Assembly: GCA_944385415.1 (NCBI GenBank)
Contig: CALWXC010000002.1
Span: 159,896 to 223,895, forward strand
Direction: 5' to 3'
Length of the DNA stretch: 64,000 nt
Source of the DNA: an uncultured Oscillospiraceae bacterium
GTDB taxonomy: Bacteria > Bacillota > Clostridia > Oscillospirales > Oscillospiraceae
Positions within the stretch are counted from its first letter, which is position 1, and every line of letters begins with the position of its first letter. The notes beneath the pieces are model-generated. The model was not told the origin of the DNA and searched no databases. It saw only the letters and a list, made by a program, of their open reading frames with translations. The position numbers and the translations under genes were made by a program. Below are positions 49,624 to 59,074 of this stretch, in pieces.

Positions 49624-51873
49624 CTATCCTCCCGCAAAATACGCTGGCCGTCCGATGGCTGAAAAATATTCCCGACCAGTAATGACTACGCCGCCGCTGG
49701 GGGTGCAGTGGACGATCAGGATATTCCCGCTTTCATCCTGGCCAGCCACGATGCCCACATGGCTGTCATCGGCGTAAAAGACCAGATCGCCGGGCAGGGC
49801 CTCACTCCAGGAGATAGGGGTACAATAACTGTGCTGCATCGCAGCGCTGCCCGTCATGATCGGCTCACCGCCGGTGGCGTTATAAAACACCCAAGTTACA
49901 AATCCGGAACAGTCCAGGCCGTAGGGGCGATAGGTACCGGTGGTGACGCTGCCGGCAGCAGTCACCTTCAGTAGCTGCCCCCACCGGCTGTCCCAGCCTA
50001 AAGCATAGGACTTTCCACCCCAGAAATAGCCTACTTTGCCGACAAGAGAACAGGCGTTCCGGAGGACAGCTTCTCGCTCCAGTGTGATATCCTCTGGAAG
50101 ACGATCCAGTACGGCTTCTGCATCTGCTGTGATTTGCCCCAGATTACCGATAAGGTCCTGGAGCATAGCACGATTGGCCAGCAGCTCCCGGAGCATTTCA
50201 AGCTGCTGCTCCGTGAAGTCATATTCTGCGGCCATTTCCTCGGCGCTTTTGGCTGTGATGGTAATATCCAACACACGTTTTGGCTCTTTTTCACCGTCCT
50301 CATCGTCGCTTTCGTCGTCGTTTTCAACTTCCCGCACCTCCTGGGAGATCGTGGTCATATCCCAAAACACTGCCTCCAGCCGGTCAATACGGTCGGCATC
50401 CAGGATAACAACGTCAGTGGCGTCGGCATCATCGCTGCCAGCAGTTTTGACTGCGAAAACAGCGATGACTTCCACCCAGTCGGCAGCGCTGCCAGTCACA
50501 GTTACATCATCATATGTCTCATCGTTCTGCAGCTCTGCCAATGTCTGATTAAATGAAAAGCTGATCTGCCCTATGGCCACGGACAAGGGGACGCTATCCG
50601 CTGAAGGACTTTCGCCGGAGAAAAAAATACCAAACGGAGAAGCCGCGATGGCGGCGATCAGCAGAATACAGACCAGCACGATCAGCCCTACGACGCTGCT
50701 GCAGGCGGCAATCAGGCCCCGGACCGCCGCCACAACGGCGCGTCCTGCAGCGACAACCAGCCGGACCGTCAGTTTGCCCGCTGCTTTTGTCGCCCGTGCT
50801 GTTTGCTGCGCGGCCTTTCTGGCCATCTCGCGCCGGGCTTTTTTCTGTGCTGCGGCTTTGGCTCGCTGGGCCGGGGAGGCGTGCTTTTGCAGTGTGCGCT
50901 TTGTGCGGGATTTCTGCTGCAGGGCGGTCCCCTGCCTGGGAAGTGCGCCGGCAGATTTCGTCCGGCAGGCTGCGTTGGCTCTGCCGGCTCTGTGCGACAC
51001 AGGACGGCCCGTTTTTTTGAATCCCTGTGCGGCGGCGTTCCCAGGACCGGTTTTACCCGGTACGGGAATGTCTGCGCTGGCCCTGCCAGGACCATTCTGC
51101 ATCCCATCCATGTGCGCATGAAGATTCTGCTGCACATTGGATTGCAGGCGCTGGAATGGTTCCTGTGCGGTAAACCGTTGCTGCGCAGACTTGCGCTCCC
51201 TGGCTTTTTTGGCGTCTCCAATCGCTTTCTGCCTTCCCTGAGCCGCTGCCTGCTTGCTCTGCACTGGATTTTTTTCTCGGCCCTGTAACCCCTCGTTGGC
51301 CGTCCTGGAATCTGGCGTTGGAAACTTGGAGGGTGATTCATTGGATGAAATATGCTGTTGCCAATGGTCTGGTGCAGAGCTGTGAAAATCGGTGTGATCG
51401 GTAAAGGGGGTGTCGGGCTGTCGGATGTGCTGCTGGATGTGTTCTTGTACAGCAGTAGAAAAATTACCGGCAGCATCACTGGGGGCGGGAGCAGCAGGCG
51501 CAGTTTCAGCGGAAGTTTGTCCAGGTAAAAGTTCTGGAGACTCCTGTGGGGTGGCCTGCTGCGATTGAGACTGACTGCCGCCCTGGCTGTTGCGGGTATT
51601 TTGCGCGTGTTTTTCCCTGCGCCGCAGCTGCCGTTCCGCTTTGACTTTTTTCCGGATGACATGGACAACAGCTTCAGCAGCTCTGAGTGTCCGTTTGCCG
51701 CTACGCTCCACCTGATCGGTGGCGTAATGCACAGGGTCTTTCTGCTCCGGCGCGTTGCGCTCTTTCTGCTGTTGATATTTTTCACGGATGATGGATGCGG
51801 CCTGCTTCAAGACAAATCCAGAGGATTTGACTTTTGGCTTTTTTGCAGATTCTTTTGTTTTTGGATCAGGCAT
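49624..51873 (-). CDS. conjugation cell-wall hydrolase, NlpC/P60 (C40) family, membrane-anchored
   Basis: 749 residues. Residues 1-370 are a disordered, Gln/Lys/Ser/Pro-rich cytoplasmic part. A membrane anchor follows around residues 385-425 ('LIVLVCILLIAAIAASPFGI'). The extracellular part ends in an NlpC/P60 domain with catalytic cysteine in 'GLDCSGFVTWVF', histidine in 'DSHVGIVAG' and a third residue near 'ILIVHCTPSGG'. It opens peptidoglycan so the conjugation channel can cross the wall, as in Tn916 Orf14 and CD1107-type proteins. Long charged N-termini are usual for this group. Confidence 0.9.
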   Translation of the reverse strand: MPDPKTKESAKKPKVKSSGFVLKQAASIIREKYQQQKERNAPEQKDPVHYATDQVERSGKRTLRAAEAVVHVIRKKVKAERQLRRREKHAQNTRNSQGGSQSQSQQATPQESPELLPGQTSAETAPAAPAPSDAAGNFSTAVQEHIQQHIRQPDTPFTDHTDFHSSAPDHWQQHISSNESPSKFPTPDSRTANEGLQGREKNPVQSKQAAAQGRQKAIGDAKKARERKSAQQRFTAQEPFQRLQSNVQQNLHAHMDGMQNGPGRASADIPVPGKTGPGNAAAQGFKKTGRPVSHRAGRANAACRTKSAGALPRQGTALQQKSRTKRTLQKHASPAQRAKAAAQKKARREMARKAAQQTARATKAAGKLTVRLVVAAGRAVVAAVRGLIAACSSVVGLIVLVCILLIAAIAASPFGIFFSGESPSADSVPLSVAIGQISFSFNQTLAELQNDETYDDVTVTGSAADWVEVIAVFAVKTAGSDDADATDVVILDADRIDRLEAVFWDMTTISQEVREVENDDESDDEDGEKEPKRVLDITITAKSAEEMAAEYDFTEQQLEMLRELLANRAMLQDLIGNLGQITADAEAVLDRLPEDITLEREAVLRNACSLVGKVGYFWGGKSYALGWDSRWGQLLKVTAAGSVTTGTYRPYGLDCSGFVTWVFYNATGGEPIMTGSAAMQHSYCTPISWSEALPGDLVFYADDSHVGIVAGQDESGNILIVHCTPSGGVVITGREYFSAIGRPAYFAGG

Positions 51874-51936
51874 AATAGTTTGTCCTTTCTTGGGGTCATA
51901 TATTGTGACTGTCTACATCAATCAGGCCAATTTTCA

Positions 51937-52821
51937 TCAAAACCACCTTATGTTCAATTCCGCATCGAGCATGTCCCACCTGAAAATCTTGTCATATGGG
52001 TAGATAAGGCCGTTGTCTTCCAGCCGGAAACGCCGTTCAAAATCATGAACGGATGGCCCTTTTATGTATCGGTCTTTTATTGTTATAAATTCGTCACCTT
52101 CTTTGTATTCGTCCCAATTAGCGTCCTCAAATCCGCACAAATTTGATACTTCCACTTTTTTATAAGTCCAATGTCCAGGCTTAAACTCAACTGGGCTATC
52201 AACGTCCCATTTGAGCATAATTGCCCATAGGTCAGGATAATTTTTTCTAAGCAATCTCAACTGATCTACGCCCTGGTTATGGCAGAACCAGCATCCGCCA
52301 CGGGTTGCAGTGGTGTAAATCGGGCTTAGCAAGTCGTTTTCCCCGCACCAATGGAAGCAATATGCTTCATCCCATCCTGTTTCTACGAGTGGGGATTTTT
52401 TCATGTCGGTCAGATTGTGAAAGCGATTTGGCTCGTCCGCTGCAATTCCGACGTAATGTAAACAATCTTTCTGCTGTAATTTGCTTGTAATTTTCAAGTG
52501 TTTACACCATGAATTGGACTTTCTTGTAAGCGGCCACCCTTTTATTGTTCCTGCTGTTTTCCCATGTTTTACAACTCTGTAAAACATCTGCTCATATGTC
52601 ATTTGATGTCTTATATGCTCAACCTCAATACCCCATCTTTCCTTGATGATTTTATCTGCTTTTGTTTTAAATTCCACCATCGGCGGCGGGTCCGCTGATA
52701 TTGTATCAGTTGCCCAGACTTCCACATGGATAATTCTATCGAGTGGCCATCCTAACGCCTCAATCGCGCCAAGGCATGCCAAAGAATCTTTGCCATAACT
52801 TAAAGACAAAACATGTTCCAT
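51937..52821 (-). CDS. phosphoadenosine phosphosulfate reductase-family protein
   Basis: 294 residues. N-type ATP pyrophosphatase fold with the PP-loop 'SLSYGKDSLACLGAI' at the N-terminus. Cysteine pairs 'CFHWCG' and 'GGCWFCHNQG' may bind a metal or iron-sulfur cluster. The family adenylates a substrate; ICE and phage members of the PAPS-reductase/DndC-like group have unknown roles. Base composition is clearly more AT-rich than the neighbours, suggesting separate acquisition. It sits between SSB and the NlpC/P60 gene, inside the conjugation module, with the SSB gene ending 5 bases before it. Confidence 0.87.
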   Translation of the reverse strand: MEHVLSLSYGKDSLACLGAIEALGWPLDRIIHVEVWATDTISADPPPMVEFKTKADKIIKERWGIEVEHIRHQMTYEQMFYRVVKHGKTAGTIKGWPLTRKSNSWCKHLKITSKLQQKDCLHYVGIAADEPNRFHNLTDMKKSPLVETGWDEAYCFHWCGENDLLSPIYTTATRGGCWFCHNQGVDQLRLLRKNYPDLWAIMLKWDVDSPVEFKPGHWTYKKVEVSNLCGFEDANWDEYKEGDEFITIKDRYIKGPSVHDFERRFRLEDNGLIYPYDKIFRWDMLDAELNIRWF

Positions 52822-52826
52822 GGCAA

Positions 52827-53333
52827 TCAGAACGGTAGTTCGCTGTCATCGTCCTCCAGGATGGCGAAGTCACCTGGGGCCGCTGCTGACGTCGGCTGTG
52901 CGGCAAAAGCGCCGTAGTCAGGTTGATAGCCAGGGTCAGGCGCACCGCCGTACTGAGGTGCGCCGTAGTCCTGCTGGCCACTGTTATTTTGGCCGCCGCC
53001 CTGGTCACTGTCCCTTTTGGAATCGCCAAAATAGATGTTGTCAGCAACAACTTCCGCGCTGCGACGCTTGCTGCCCTCCGTGTCAGTCCAGTTTCGGATT
53101 TGCAGCCGTCCGGATACCACCGCCATACGGCCCTTGGAAAAGTACCTGGACACAAACTCCGCTGTGCTTCTCCAGGCAACAATGTTGATGAAGTCCACTT
53201 CACGTTCACCGTTCTCGGGCCTGTAATCCCGGTCTACGGCCAGCGTAAAGGACGCCACCGCCACGCCGGAGCCGGTGCGGCGCAATTCGGGGTCACGGGT
53301 CAGACGGCCCATGAGAACAATGTGATTCAACAT
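52827..53333 (-). CDS. ssb: single-stranded DNA-binding protein
   Basis: 168 residues. OB-fold 'MLNHIVLMGRLTRDPELRRTG', 'VDFINIVAW', 'YFSKGRMAVVSGRLQIR', a Gly/Gln/Pro-rich linker, and the acidic C-terminal tip 'DDDSELPF' that recruits DNA-processing partners. A plasmid/ICE-encoded copy protects the transferred single strand in the recipient. GGAGGAAT precedes the ATG. Between VirB4 and the PAPS-reductase-like gene. Confidence 0.95.
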   Translation of the reverse strand: MLNHIVLMGRLTRDPELRRTGSGVAVASFTLAVDRDYRPENGEREVDFINIVAWRSTAEFVSRYFSKGRMAVVSGRLQIRNWTDTEGSKRRSAEVVADNIYFGDSKRDSDQGGGQNNSGQQDYGAPQYGGAPDPGYQPDYGAFAAQPTSAAAPGDFAILEDDDSELPF

Positions 53334-53353
53334 GATGGATTCCTCCTTTTCGT

Positions 53354-55711
53354 CTATTCCTCGCCCGGCTTTGTGCTGATCAGGCGATACAGTTCGGTAT
53401 CTTTGGGGAAATCGTTGACAAAGGGAACAATGGAGCTGCCCACCTTGATAAGACCATGGCCAACCGGCGCGTTGTTGACATAGGCGATCTGCGCGTCGGA
53501 GATTTTCAAAATTTCAGACAGCTTCTCCTGGTCCTTGGCCGCCTGGTTGAACATCAGCATAAATTCGCTGTTGCCGAACATATATTTGCCGCGTTCGGAT
53601 TCCAGGCACTCCTCGACGTTCTGTGTGATGCCGGTGAGCATCGCGCCGTATTTACGGAACCGCTTCCAGCACTTATACAGAAATTCAGAGCTGAATTGGT
53701 TGATTCTGGCCTGTCCGCCGTCTCCGCTGGCAGCAAAAAAGAGATAGATTTCATCAATGTAGACGTGCGTGTACTTTCCTTTGGACCGGTTTCGGATGAC
53801 ACGGTTATAGATGGCGTCCAGCATCACGAGCAGGCCCACGGATTTGAGACTTTCACCCAGGTCATGAATGTCAAAGCAGAGAATGCGGTTATCGGAATTG
53901 ATGTTGGTGTGGTGCGCGAAAACATCCAGGCTGCCGGTGGTAAACAGCTCCAGGATCAGGGCCAGTTCCTCCGCGCCGGGTTCCACCTGCTTCTTCAGGT
54001 CGATGTACAGGTCTTTCAGCGTGGGCGGATCGCCCCGGAAAGTCTTGAGGTATTCCCGGTAGACATTACCGGCGCATCGGTCAATAATGGACTTTTGCGT
54101 CGGCTTGATTTTGCCCTCCGTCAGCTGCTCAAACAGCGACATGAGGAAGCTGCTCTTGAGCTTCAGCGGGTCCTTATCCTCGCCGTACTCTGCGGAAATG
54201 TCCATGGGATTGATGTAGCTGCTGCCGCCGGTATTGGATATAATGATCGTCTCGCCGCCCATGGCGCTGACCAGATTCCCGTATTCGCGTTCCGGATCGA
54301 CAATGATAATGTCATCATCGGTATCCAGTGCAACAGAAATGAATTCCTGTTTTGCCGCCATGGATTTGCCGGAACCGGATACACCAAAGATAAAGCCGTT
54401 GCTGTTCATGAGCTTTTTCCGGTCACAGATAATCAGATTGCCGGAAACGGCGTTCTTTCCGTAATAAACACCACCCTTGTCCTGAATTTCCTGGGCCTTA
54501 AAGGGCATCAACACAGCAGTGCTTTCGGTGGTCAGGCTGCGCAGGGAATCAATCCGCTGCAATCCGTAGGGCAGGACCGTGTTCAGACCGTCCTCCTGCT
54601 GGAACATCAGATTGGAGATGGTGCAGCCGTGGCTGTTGCCGACAGCAATCAGGGATTCGGTGTCCTGCTGTAACTGCTCCAGATCGTCTGCAAGATGTGT
54701 AATCACCACCTGGGCCAGAAGAAGGCTCTGGTCGCGCTCGGTGACGTCGGTGTACAATTCTTCGGTCTGTTCCTTGGCCTGCCGCAGAAGATAGGGGACG
54801 CTGGCGTTGAAGTTATTATTTTCAACCTGCTTCTGCGTGAAGCGTGTGATATCGGATTCAATGGCCATCAGTCTCCGTTGGATCTCCTTTATGACTTCAT
54901 CGGTGGGGATGGGCAGCAGATTGATGGTCACCATCATGTTCCGGGGCAGGTCACACAGCTCTGTGATCATCCGGTCCCGCATAAAATTCGCGTATTCCCG
55001 CACGAACAGGCATCGTCCCACCTGGTTGCCGATCTCATAATGATCATTCTTGAATTGCATATAATCCGGCGCGATTGAATCCCGCACATCCGTCCCTCTT
55101 TCGGCAATGCGGTCATAGTCAAAATAAAACTGCGTCTCAGCAGGACGGAAGAAATCATGCAACAGACACATACGCTCGGCTACGGAGATATTTGTGATTT
55201 TGACACTCATGCGCCCAAGGCTGGACGCAAAGTCGGATTCCACCCGCTGAAAAAAAGACCGGGCGTCTTTTATGCTTTTCTTTTCCACAGAGACCGTGAG
55301 ATATTTCTCCTGACTGATGTTATTGCTGCATTCCGCCGCGTCGATGAGGATATTGTTGTGTTCTGTACGGTAATGATCTCTGCCGTCCTCTTTCATTTTC
55401 ATCAGCGTCGTTTCCTCAAATTCCTGCTGGTTCAGCGGACGGTTGTACAGCGTGATTTTTACCTGTGTGCGGGCGGGCAGGGAATTGATAAATGCACAGT
55501 AGAGCAGGAACAGATATTCCTGCATCTGCTTTCCGGCTACGGCGTAGTTGATATCGTAAAATCGCCAGGTCTTGGTATACAGACCGGCGACGACAAAAAT
55601 GCCGTCTTTATACACTTTCTTGATGGGGATCGATTGCTGGACGCTTTTGGGAATAAAAAACTTTTCAAGATTGGGGTTCTTTCCTTTGAAGGCTTTAATC
55701 ATTTTCTGCAT
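53354..55711 (-). CDS. VirB4-family conjugation ATPase
   Basis: 785 residues, full length. Walker A 'GVSGSGKSMAAK' at about residues 442-453, Walker B regions 'DIIIVDPEREYG' and 'THVYIDEIYLF', with the TraC/VirB4 N-terminal domain before. This ATPase assembles and powers the type IV secretion channel. It overlaps the PrgI gene by 17 bases. The sequence matches Tn916 Orf16/TraE-type proteins. Confidence 0.95.
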   Translation of the reverse strand: MQKMIKAFKGKNPNLEKFFIPKSVQQSIPIKKVYKDGIFVVAGLYTKTWRFYDINYAVAGKQMQEYLFLLYCAFINSLPARTQVKITLYNRPLNQQEFEETTLMKMKEDGRDHYRTEHNNILIDAAECSNNISQEKYLTVSVEKKSIKDARSFFQRVESDFASSLGRMSVKITNISVAERMCLLHDFFRPAETQFYFDYDRIAERGTDVRDSIAPDYMQFKNDHYEIGNQVGRCLFVREYANFMRDRMITELCDLPRNMMVTINLLPIPTDEVIKEIQRRLMAIESDITRFTQKQVENNNFNASVPYLLRQAKEQTEELYTDVTERDQSLLLAQVVITHLADDLEQLQQDTESLIAVGNSHGCTISNLMFQQEDGLNTVLPYGLQRIDSLRSLTTESTAVLMPFKAQEIQDKGGVYYGKNAVSGNLIICDRKKLMNSNGFIFGVSGSGKSMAAKQEFISVALDTDDDIIIVDPEREYGNLVSAMGGETIIISNTGGSSYINPMDISAEYGEDKDPLKLKSSFLMSLFEQLTEGKIKPTQKSIIDRCAGNVYREYLKTFRGDPPTLKDLYIDLKKQVEPGAEELALILELFTTGSLDVFAHHTNINSDNRILCFDIHDLGESLKSVGLLVMLDAIYNRVIRNRSKGKYTHVYIDEIYLFFAASGDGGQARINQFSSEFLYKCWKRFRKYGAMLTGITQNVEECLESERGKYMFGNSEFMLMFNQAAKDQEKLSEILKISDAQIAYVNNAPVGHGLIKVGSSIVPFVNDFPKDTELYRLISTKPGEE

Positions 55712-56042
55712 CCTCCTGCTGCTGTTTTTTTACTGAAACATAGTGATTTTCCGATTTCCAGACACGCGGTTTTGAAAGTAAAAAGCAGGACTTGAACCAC
55801 ACCCAGGCGAATCTCTCCAGCCGCATTCCGTTGTATCGAAAAAATCCTGCGGCCGCAAAGGGAATTGCACCCAAGATACAAATCCAGCTGACGGATTCCC
55901 GGCCAAAGACCGGGCTGAGCAGCAGGTACAAGCCCACGGCGGTCCCGACAGCCAGCGCCGAGCAGAGAAACTGCCGCATGGTCAGGCCGAAAAAAATAGT
56001 CTCCTCATATGACATAATTTCTTTGTTGATTTTGATTTCCAT
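55695..56042 (-). CDS. PrgI family protein (VirB3-like)
   Basis: 115 residues with two membrane helices ('MRQFLCSALAVGTAVGLYLL' and 'SWICILGAIPFAAAGFF'), and N-terminal 'INKEIMSYEETIFFGLT' as in PrgI proteins. It stands where VirB3 does in type IV systems, between the VirB6-like gene and VirB4. The start is 3 bases after the VirB6-like stop. Confidence 0.9.
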   Translation of the reverse strand: MEIKINKEIMSYEETIFFGLTMRQFLCSALAVGTAVGLYLLLSPVFGRESVSWICILGAIPFAAAGFFRYNGMRLERFAWVWFKSCFLLSKPRVWKSENHYVSVKKQQQEDAEND

Positions 56043-56045
56043 GCG

Positions 56046-56885
56046 TCACACCCCAAACATTTCCTTAACAATACGGTCGGCGGTTTTGGTCAGTCCCACC
56101 AGGATCAAAAGATTGAACACAGTTTCGGCCAGATAGGTCCAAACCTGTGTCACCACCGACACATCTTCCGCAATGGGTGGCGCTCCACTGGAAGCAAACG
56201 CCGTAAAAATAATGCAGGCCAGCACAATGACTGCACCCTCCATACAGACGCCAATGTAACTCTTGAGAAAGGACTTCCCGATAAAAGAAGTGCTGCTTCC
56301 CACAAAAGAGGACAGGGCGATGGGGGACAGCGCCGCATACATATAGAGCTTGAAAAACCGCCCGTAAACGGTAAGGATCATAATAAAGGCCAGTATGGTA
56401 ATGAAAATCGTACCCATCAGCGTGATCAGCCACAGCGGGATGCTGTGCCAGAAGCTGACGTCGTTGATGGCGTTGATGATCTCATCCGGCATGGTGATGG
56501 ATGCACCTTCAACACCGCCAATACTGCCCGCTGCGGAAGCGACGATTCCATTGCAGATCGCAAAAATTTTTGTCAGAAATTCCAGGCCGTAGGTAATTGC
56601 GGTTTTGGCCAGGACAAACTGAATGAGCTGCCGCAGCGCATATTCCGGTCGCTGGAAATCCCGGAAGCTGGCTGCGCTGCGAAACAGGTTGATTGCAAAA
56701 AACAGGACCAGCAAGCCGTATCCAATGGCCTGCAGCGTGCCGTTGATGCCGACCATCGCGTTCCAGATTGCGCCGTCTTTGAAAGTTTCCGGTGACTGGG
56801 TCAGCAAACCCCAGAGTTCCTCCATCCGGTCATTCCAGGTGCTGAAGGCTTTTTGCAGATTGTCAACTACCCAGCTGTTATCCAT
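56046..56885 (-). CDS. VirB6/TrbL-like inner-membrane conjugation protein
   Basis: 279 residues with about six membrane helices and an extracellular N-terminus ('MDNSWVVDNLQKAFSTWNDR'). The middle 'YGRFFKLYMYAALSPIALSS' and 'SFLKSYIGVCMEGAVIVLA' fit the TrbL/VirB6 group of Firmicute ICEs. It forms part of the inner-membrane channel. AAGGAGG precedes the ATG. Confidence 0.9.
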   Translation of the reverse strand: MDNSWVVDNLQKAFSTWNDRMEELWGLLTQSPETFKDGAIWNAMVGINGTLQAIGYGLLVLFFAINLFRSAASFRDFQRPEYALRQLIQFVLAKTAITYGLEFLTKIFAICNGIVASAAGSIGGVEGASITMPDEIINAINDVSFWHSIPLWLITLMGTIFITILAFIMILTVYGRFFKLYMYAALSPIALSSFVGSSTSFIGKSFLKSYIGVCMEGAVIVLACIIFTAFASSGAPPIAEDVSVVTQVWTYLAETVFNLLILVGLTKTADRIVKEMFGV

Positions 56886-56904
56886 GATGATTCACCTCCT
56901 TGGG

Positions 56905-56939
56905 AGCAGCCGGTCTGTCGCAATGGCAGACCGGCTGCT
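56905..56939 (-). other. stem-loop between the pilin-like and VirB6-like genes
   Basis: Perfect 13-bp stem (56905-56917 with 56927-56939), 9-base loop, in the 61-base gap. No U-tract follows on the minus strand, so it is more likely an mRNA-stabilising or processing element than a terminator. It could raise the level of the upstream pilin-like mRNA. Confidence 0.65.
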
Positions 56940-56946
56940 TATGTGC

Positions 56947-57303
56947 TCAGATTGCGCCGATGGTGGTCAGGATTTCTTTTGCAAAGGCGATCATCAGACC
57001 GCCGAACAGGCACAGGAAGCCCTGGGTACGCTGGCTGGGGTCATGAGACTGGATGCTCATGCCTACCTGTACGATGCCCCAGCCGAGGATGATGACGCCG
57101 ATGGCCTTGATGATATTGAAAATAAAATCAGACAAGCTGCTGACAATGGCCAGCGGATCATCGGCGGCCAGGGCCGGGACCGTGCAGAGGGCCAGGGCCA
57201 ATACGATTGCGGCTCCGGCAAAATAGCGCCGTCTGACGCGGCGGTTCAGGGCCATGCACTGCTCATTCTTCTGCATTTTGATCAAGTTCATCAGGTTTTT
57301 CAT
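56947..57303 (-). CDS. VirB2-like pilin/Maff2-type membrane protein
   Basis: 118 residues. A long positively charged N-region, a signal-like helix ('YFAGAAIVLALALCTVPALA'), then two membrane helices ('FIFNIIKAIGVIILGWGIVQ' and 'FLCLFGGLMIAFAKEILTTI'), the build of VirB2/TrbC-type pilins and of the Maff2 family in Clostridial ICEs. The start at 57303 was set by GGAGGAA 8 bases upstream and lies 41 bases inside the end of the VirD4 gene. Confidence 0.85.
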   Translation of the reverse strand: MKNLMNLIKMQKNEQCMALNRRVRRRYFAGAAIVLALALCTVPALAADDPLAIVSSLSDFIFNIIKAIGVIILGWGIVQVGMSIQSHDPSQRTQGFLCLFGGLMIAFAKEILTTIGAI

Positions 57304-59071
57304 GTTCAGATTCCTCCAGTGTTTCAAATTGATAATCTTCCAAAGTGTAAAACTCGTAAGGCAGATCGGCTATCTCAAACCGTGTCGGCGCAGTCTTATG
57401 GATGTATGGTTTCTCACCTCCATCTGTGGTGTGACGAATGTTGGGATGCCTCATCAGGTCGTATTTTTTATCAATGATGGGCTTTTCACCGCGAATTAGA
57501 AGAATACACTCATCGGTGTCCATCAACCGGATTTCTTCCTGGGTCATGAGTTCACGGCCCACCTGCTGAAAATTGGTGGAGCTGGAGCCGCTGTGGCCAC
57601 GTGTCACACCACGGGTGCGGGTGTCCAAAGTCTCTTTGCCCAGCAGTTTGCTCATAAATTCCAAGGAGGTCGGCTCATTGCCGCCGCCCAAAAACAGGAG
57701 AGTATCGCAGTTGCCGATGATGGTTTCCCACTCCTTTTCGTACATACTCTTGATCTGGCCAATGTTCTGTACGATGATGTTGATGCCGATATTGTAGCTG
57801 CGGCAGGTGGCCAGGATTTTCGGATAGCTGTCCGGCTGCGGCACATTGGCCCATTCATCCTGAATAACGCGGACCGGCACGGGCAGCGTACCGTTGTACT
57901 TTTCATCGGCCACACGGTAGAGTTCCTGGAAACATTGGGTGTAGAGCATACCCACCAGGTAGTTCATGCTGCCGTCGGCCACGGGCGTGACACAGAAAAT
58001 AGCCCGCTTCCGTTCTCCCAGGGAGCGGAAATCCATATCATCCCGCGACGTGATCTTTGCATATTGGGGCAGGGCCAGCGCCGCCAGCCGCACACCGGCA
58101 GAGATCAGAATGCTCTTGGCCGTTTTGCCAGCGCCGTTTTTGAACAGCTGATACTGCCGCACTGCTGGATGATTGGGCGTCTCATCCTCCAATTCCCGGA
58201 AGAGGACATCGACGGGGCTTTCATATGCCTCGTCCTCCTCCTTGACGTGGGAACTGGCAATGAGATACGTAATCATCTCCAATGTCTGCTCATAGGGCGG
58301 GGCTTCGTAATAGAGATAAAGCATAAAAGCAGATAACAGGTTGGATTCTGTCTTTTCCCAAAATCCGCCGTCGGCGGCGGGGCTCTTTTCCGGCGTGGTA
58401 TTGCGAATCAGATTATCAACGAGTTTTAGTACGTCGGTCTCATTGTGAATGTAGGCAAATGGGTTATAGCCGTCTGACTGCGCTGTATCATTGAGATTGA
58501 AAACCACCACCTCATATCCCTGATCTTTGAGCAACTGCCCCGAAGATCGGAGCAGTTCACCTTTGGGATCGGTAATCAGGTAGGAACAATTCGCGCTGTA
58601 AACCCATGGTTTTGCCACAAATCTGGTCTTACCAGAACCAGAACCGCCAACTACAACGATGTTGAGATTTCGCCGGTGCTTATAACTGTTAAAACTGATG
58701 CGAACGTATGTGGTCAAGATAATGTTGTTCCAAACATTTTTTAAATCGGCATACTTGCGGCAGAGGGCCTTGGGATCGCCCCACTTGGCCGAACCGTATT
58801 CCTCTCCTGGCCGTCGATTCTGGCGGGTGCTGTAGTACATGGTGATGGCCATACCATAGGCTGCCAGTCCCAGTAGTAGGAATCGAAGCGAGTGGGGTTT
58901 CCACTGGAGAGAAAAGGGATGCGCCAGCAGAAAATTAAACCGCTCCAGCAATTCCCCTAATCCGGCGCCACTCTCATAGGCGGTGGCCAGCAGCAGGCAC
59001 AGCCAAAGAACGGGAATGGAAAGCGCCGCCCACAAAGGGGCGGCGCTGCGAAAACTCTGATTGCGCTTCAT
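57263..59071 (-). CDS. VirD4/TraG-family type IV coupling protein
   Basis: 602 residues. Two N-terminal membrane helices ('AALSIPVLWLCLLLATAYES' and 'LRFLLLGLAAYGMAITMYYS'), Walker A 'GGSGSGKTRFVAKP', Walker B 'VRVIQDEWANVPQPD', and 'GNCDTLLFLGGG'. It docks the relaxase-DNA complex to the secretion channel. No Shine-Dalgarno is visible before the ATG; the stop of the Cna-B protein lies 3 bases upstream, so translation probably couples to it. Confidence 0.95.
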   Translation of the reverse strand: MKRNQSFRSAAPLWAALSIPVLWLCLLLATAYESGAGLGELLERFNFLLAHPFSLQWKPHSLRFLLLGLAAYGMAITMYYSTRQNRRPGEEYGSAKWGDPKALCRKYADLKNVWNNIILTTYVRISFNSYKHRRNLNIVVVGGSGSGKTRFVAKPWVYSANCSYLITDPKGELLRSSGQLLKDQGYEVVVFNLNDTAQSDGYNPFAYIHNETDVLKLVDNLIRNTTPEKSPAADGGFWEKTESNLLSAFMLYLYYEAPPYEQTLEMITYLIASSHVKEEDEAYESPVDVLFRELEDETPNHPAVRQYQLFKNGAGKTAKSILISAGVRLAALALPQYAKITSRDDMDFRSLGERKRAIFCVTPVADGSMNYLVGMLYTQCFQELYRVADEKYNGTLPVPVRVIQDEWANVPQPDSYPKILATCRSYNIGINIIVQNIGQIKSMYEKEWETIIGNCDTLLFLGGGNEPTSLEFMSKLLGKETLDTRTRGVTRGHSGSSSTNFQQVGRELMTQEEIRLMDTDECILLIRGEKPIIDKKYDLMRHPNIRHTTDGGEKPYIHKTAPTRFEIADLPYEFYTLEDYQFETLEESEHEKPDELDQNAEE

Positions 59072-59074
59072 GAT

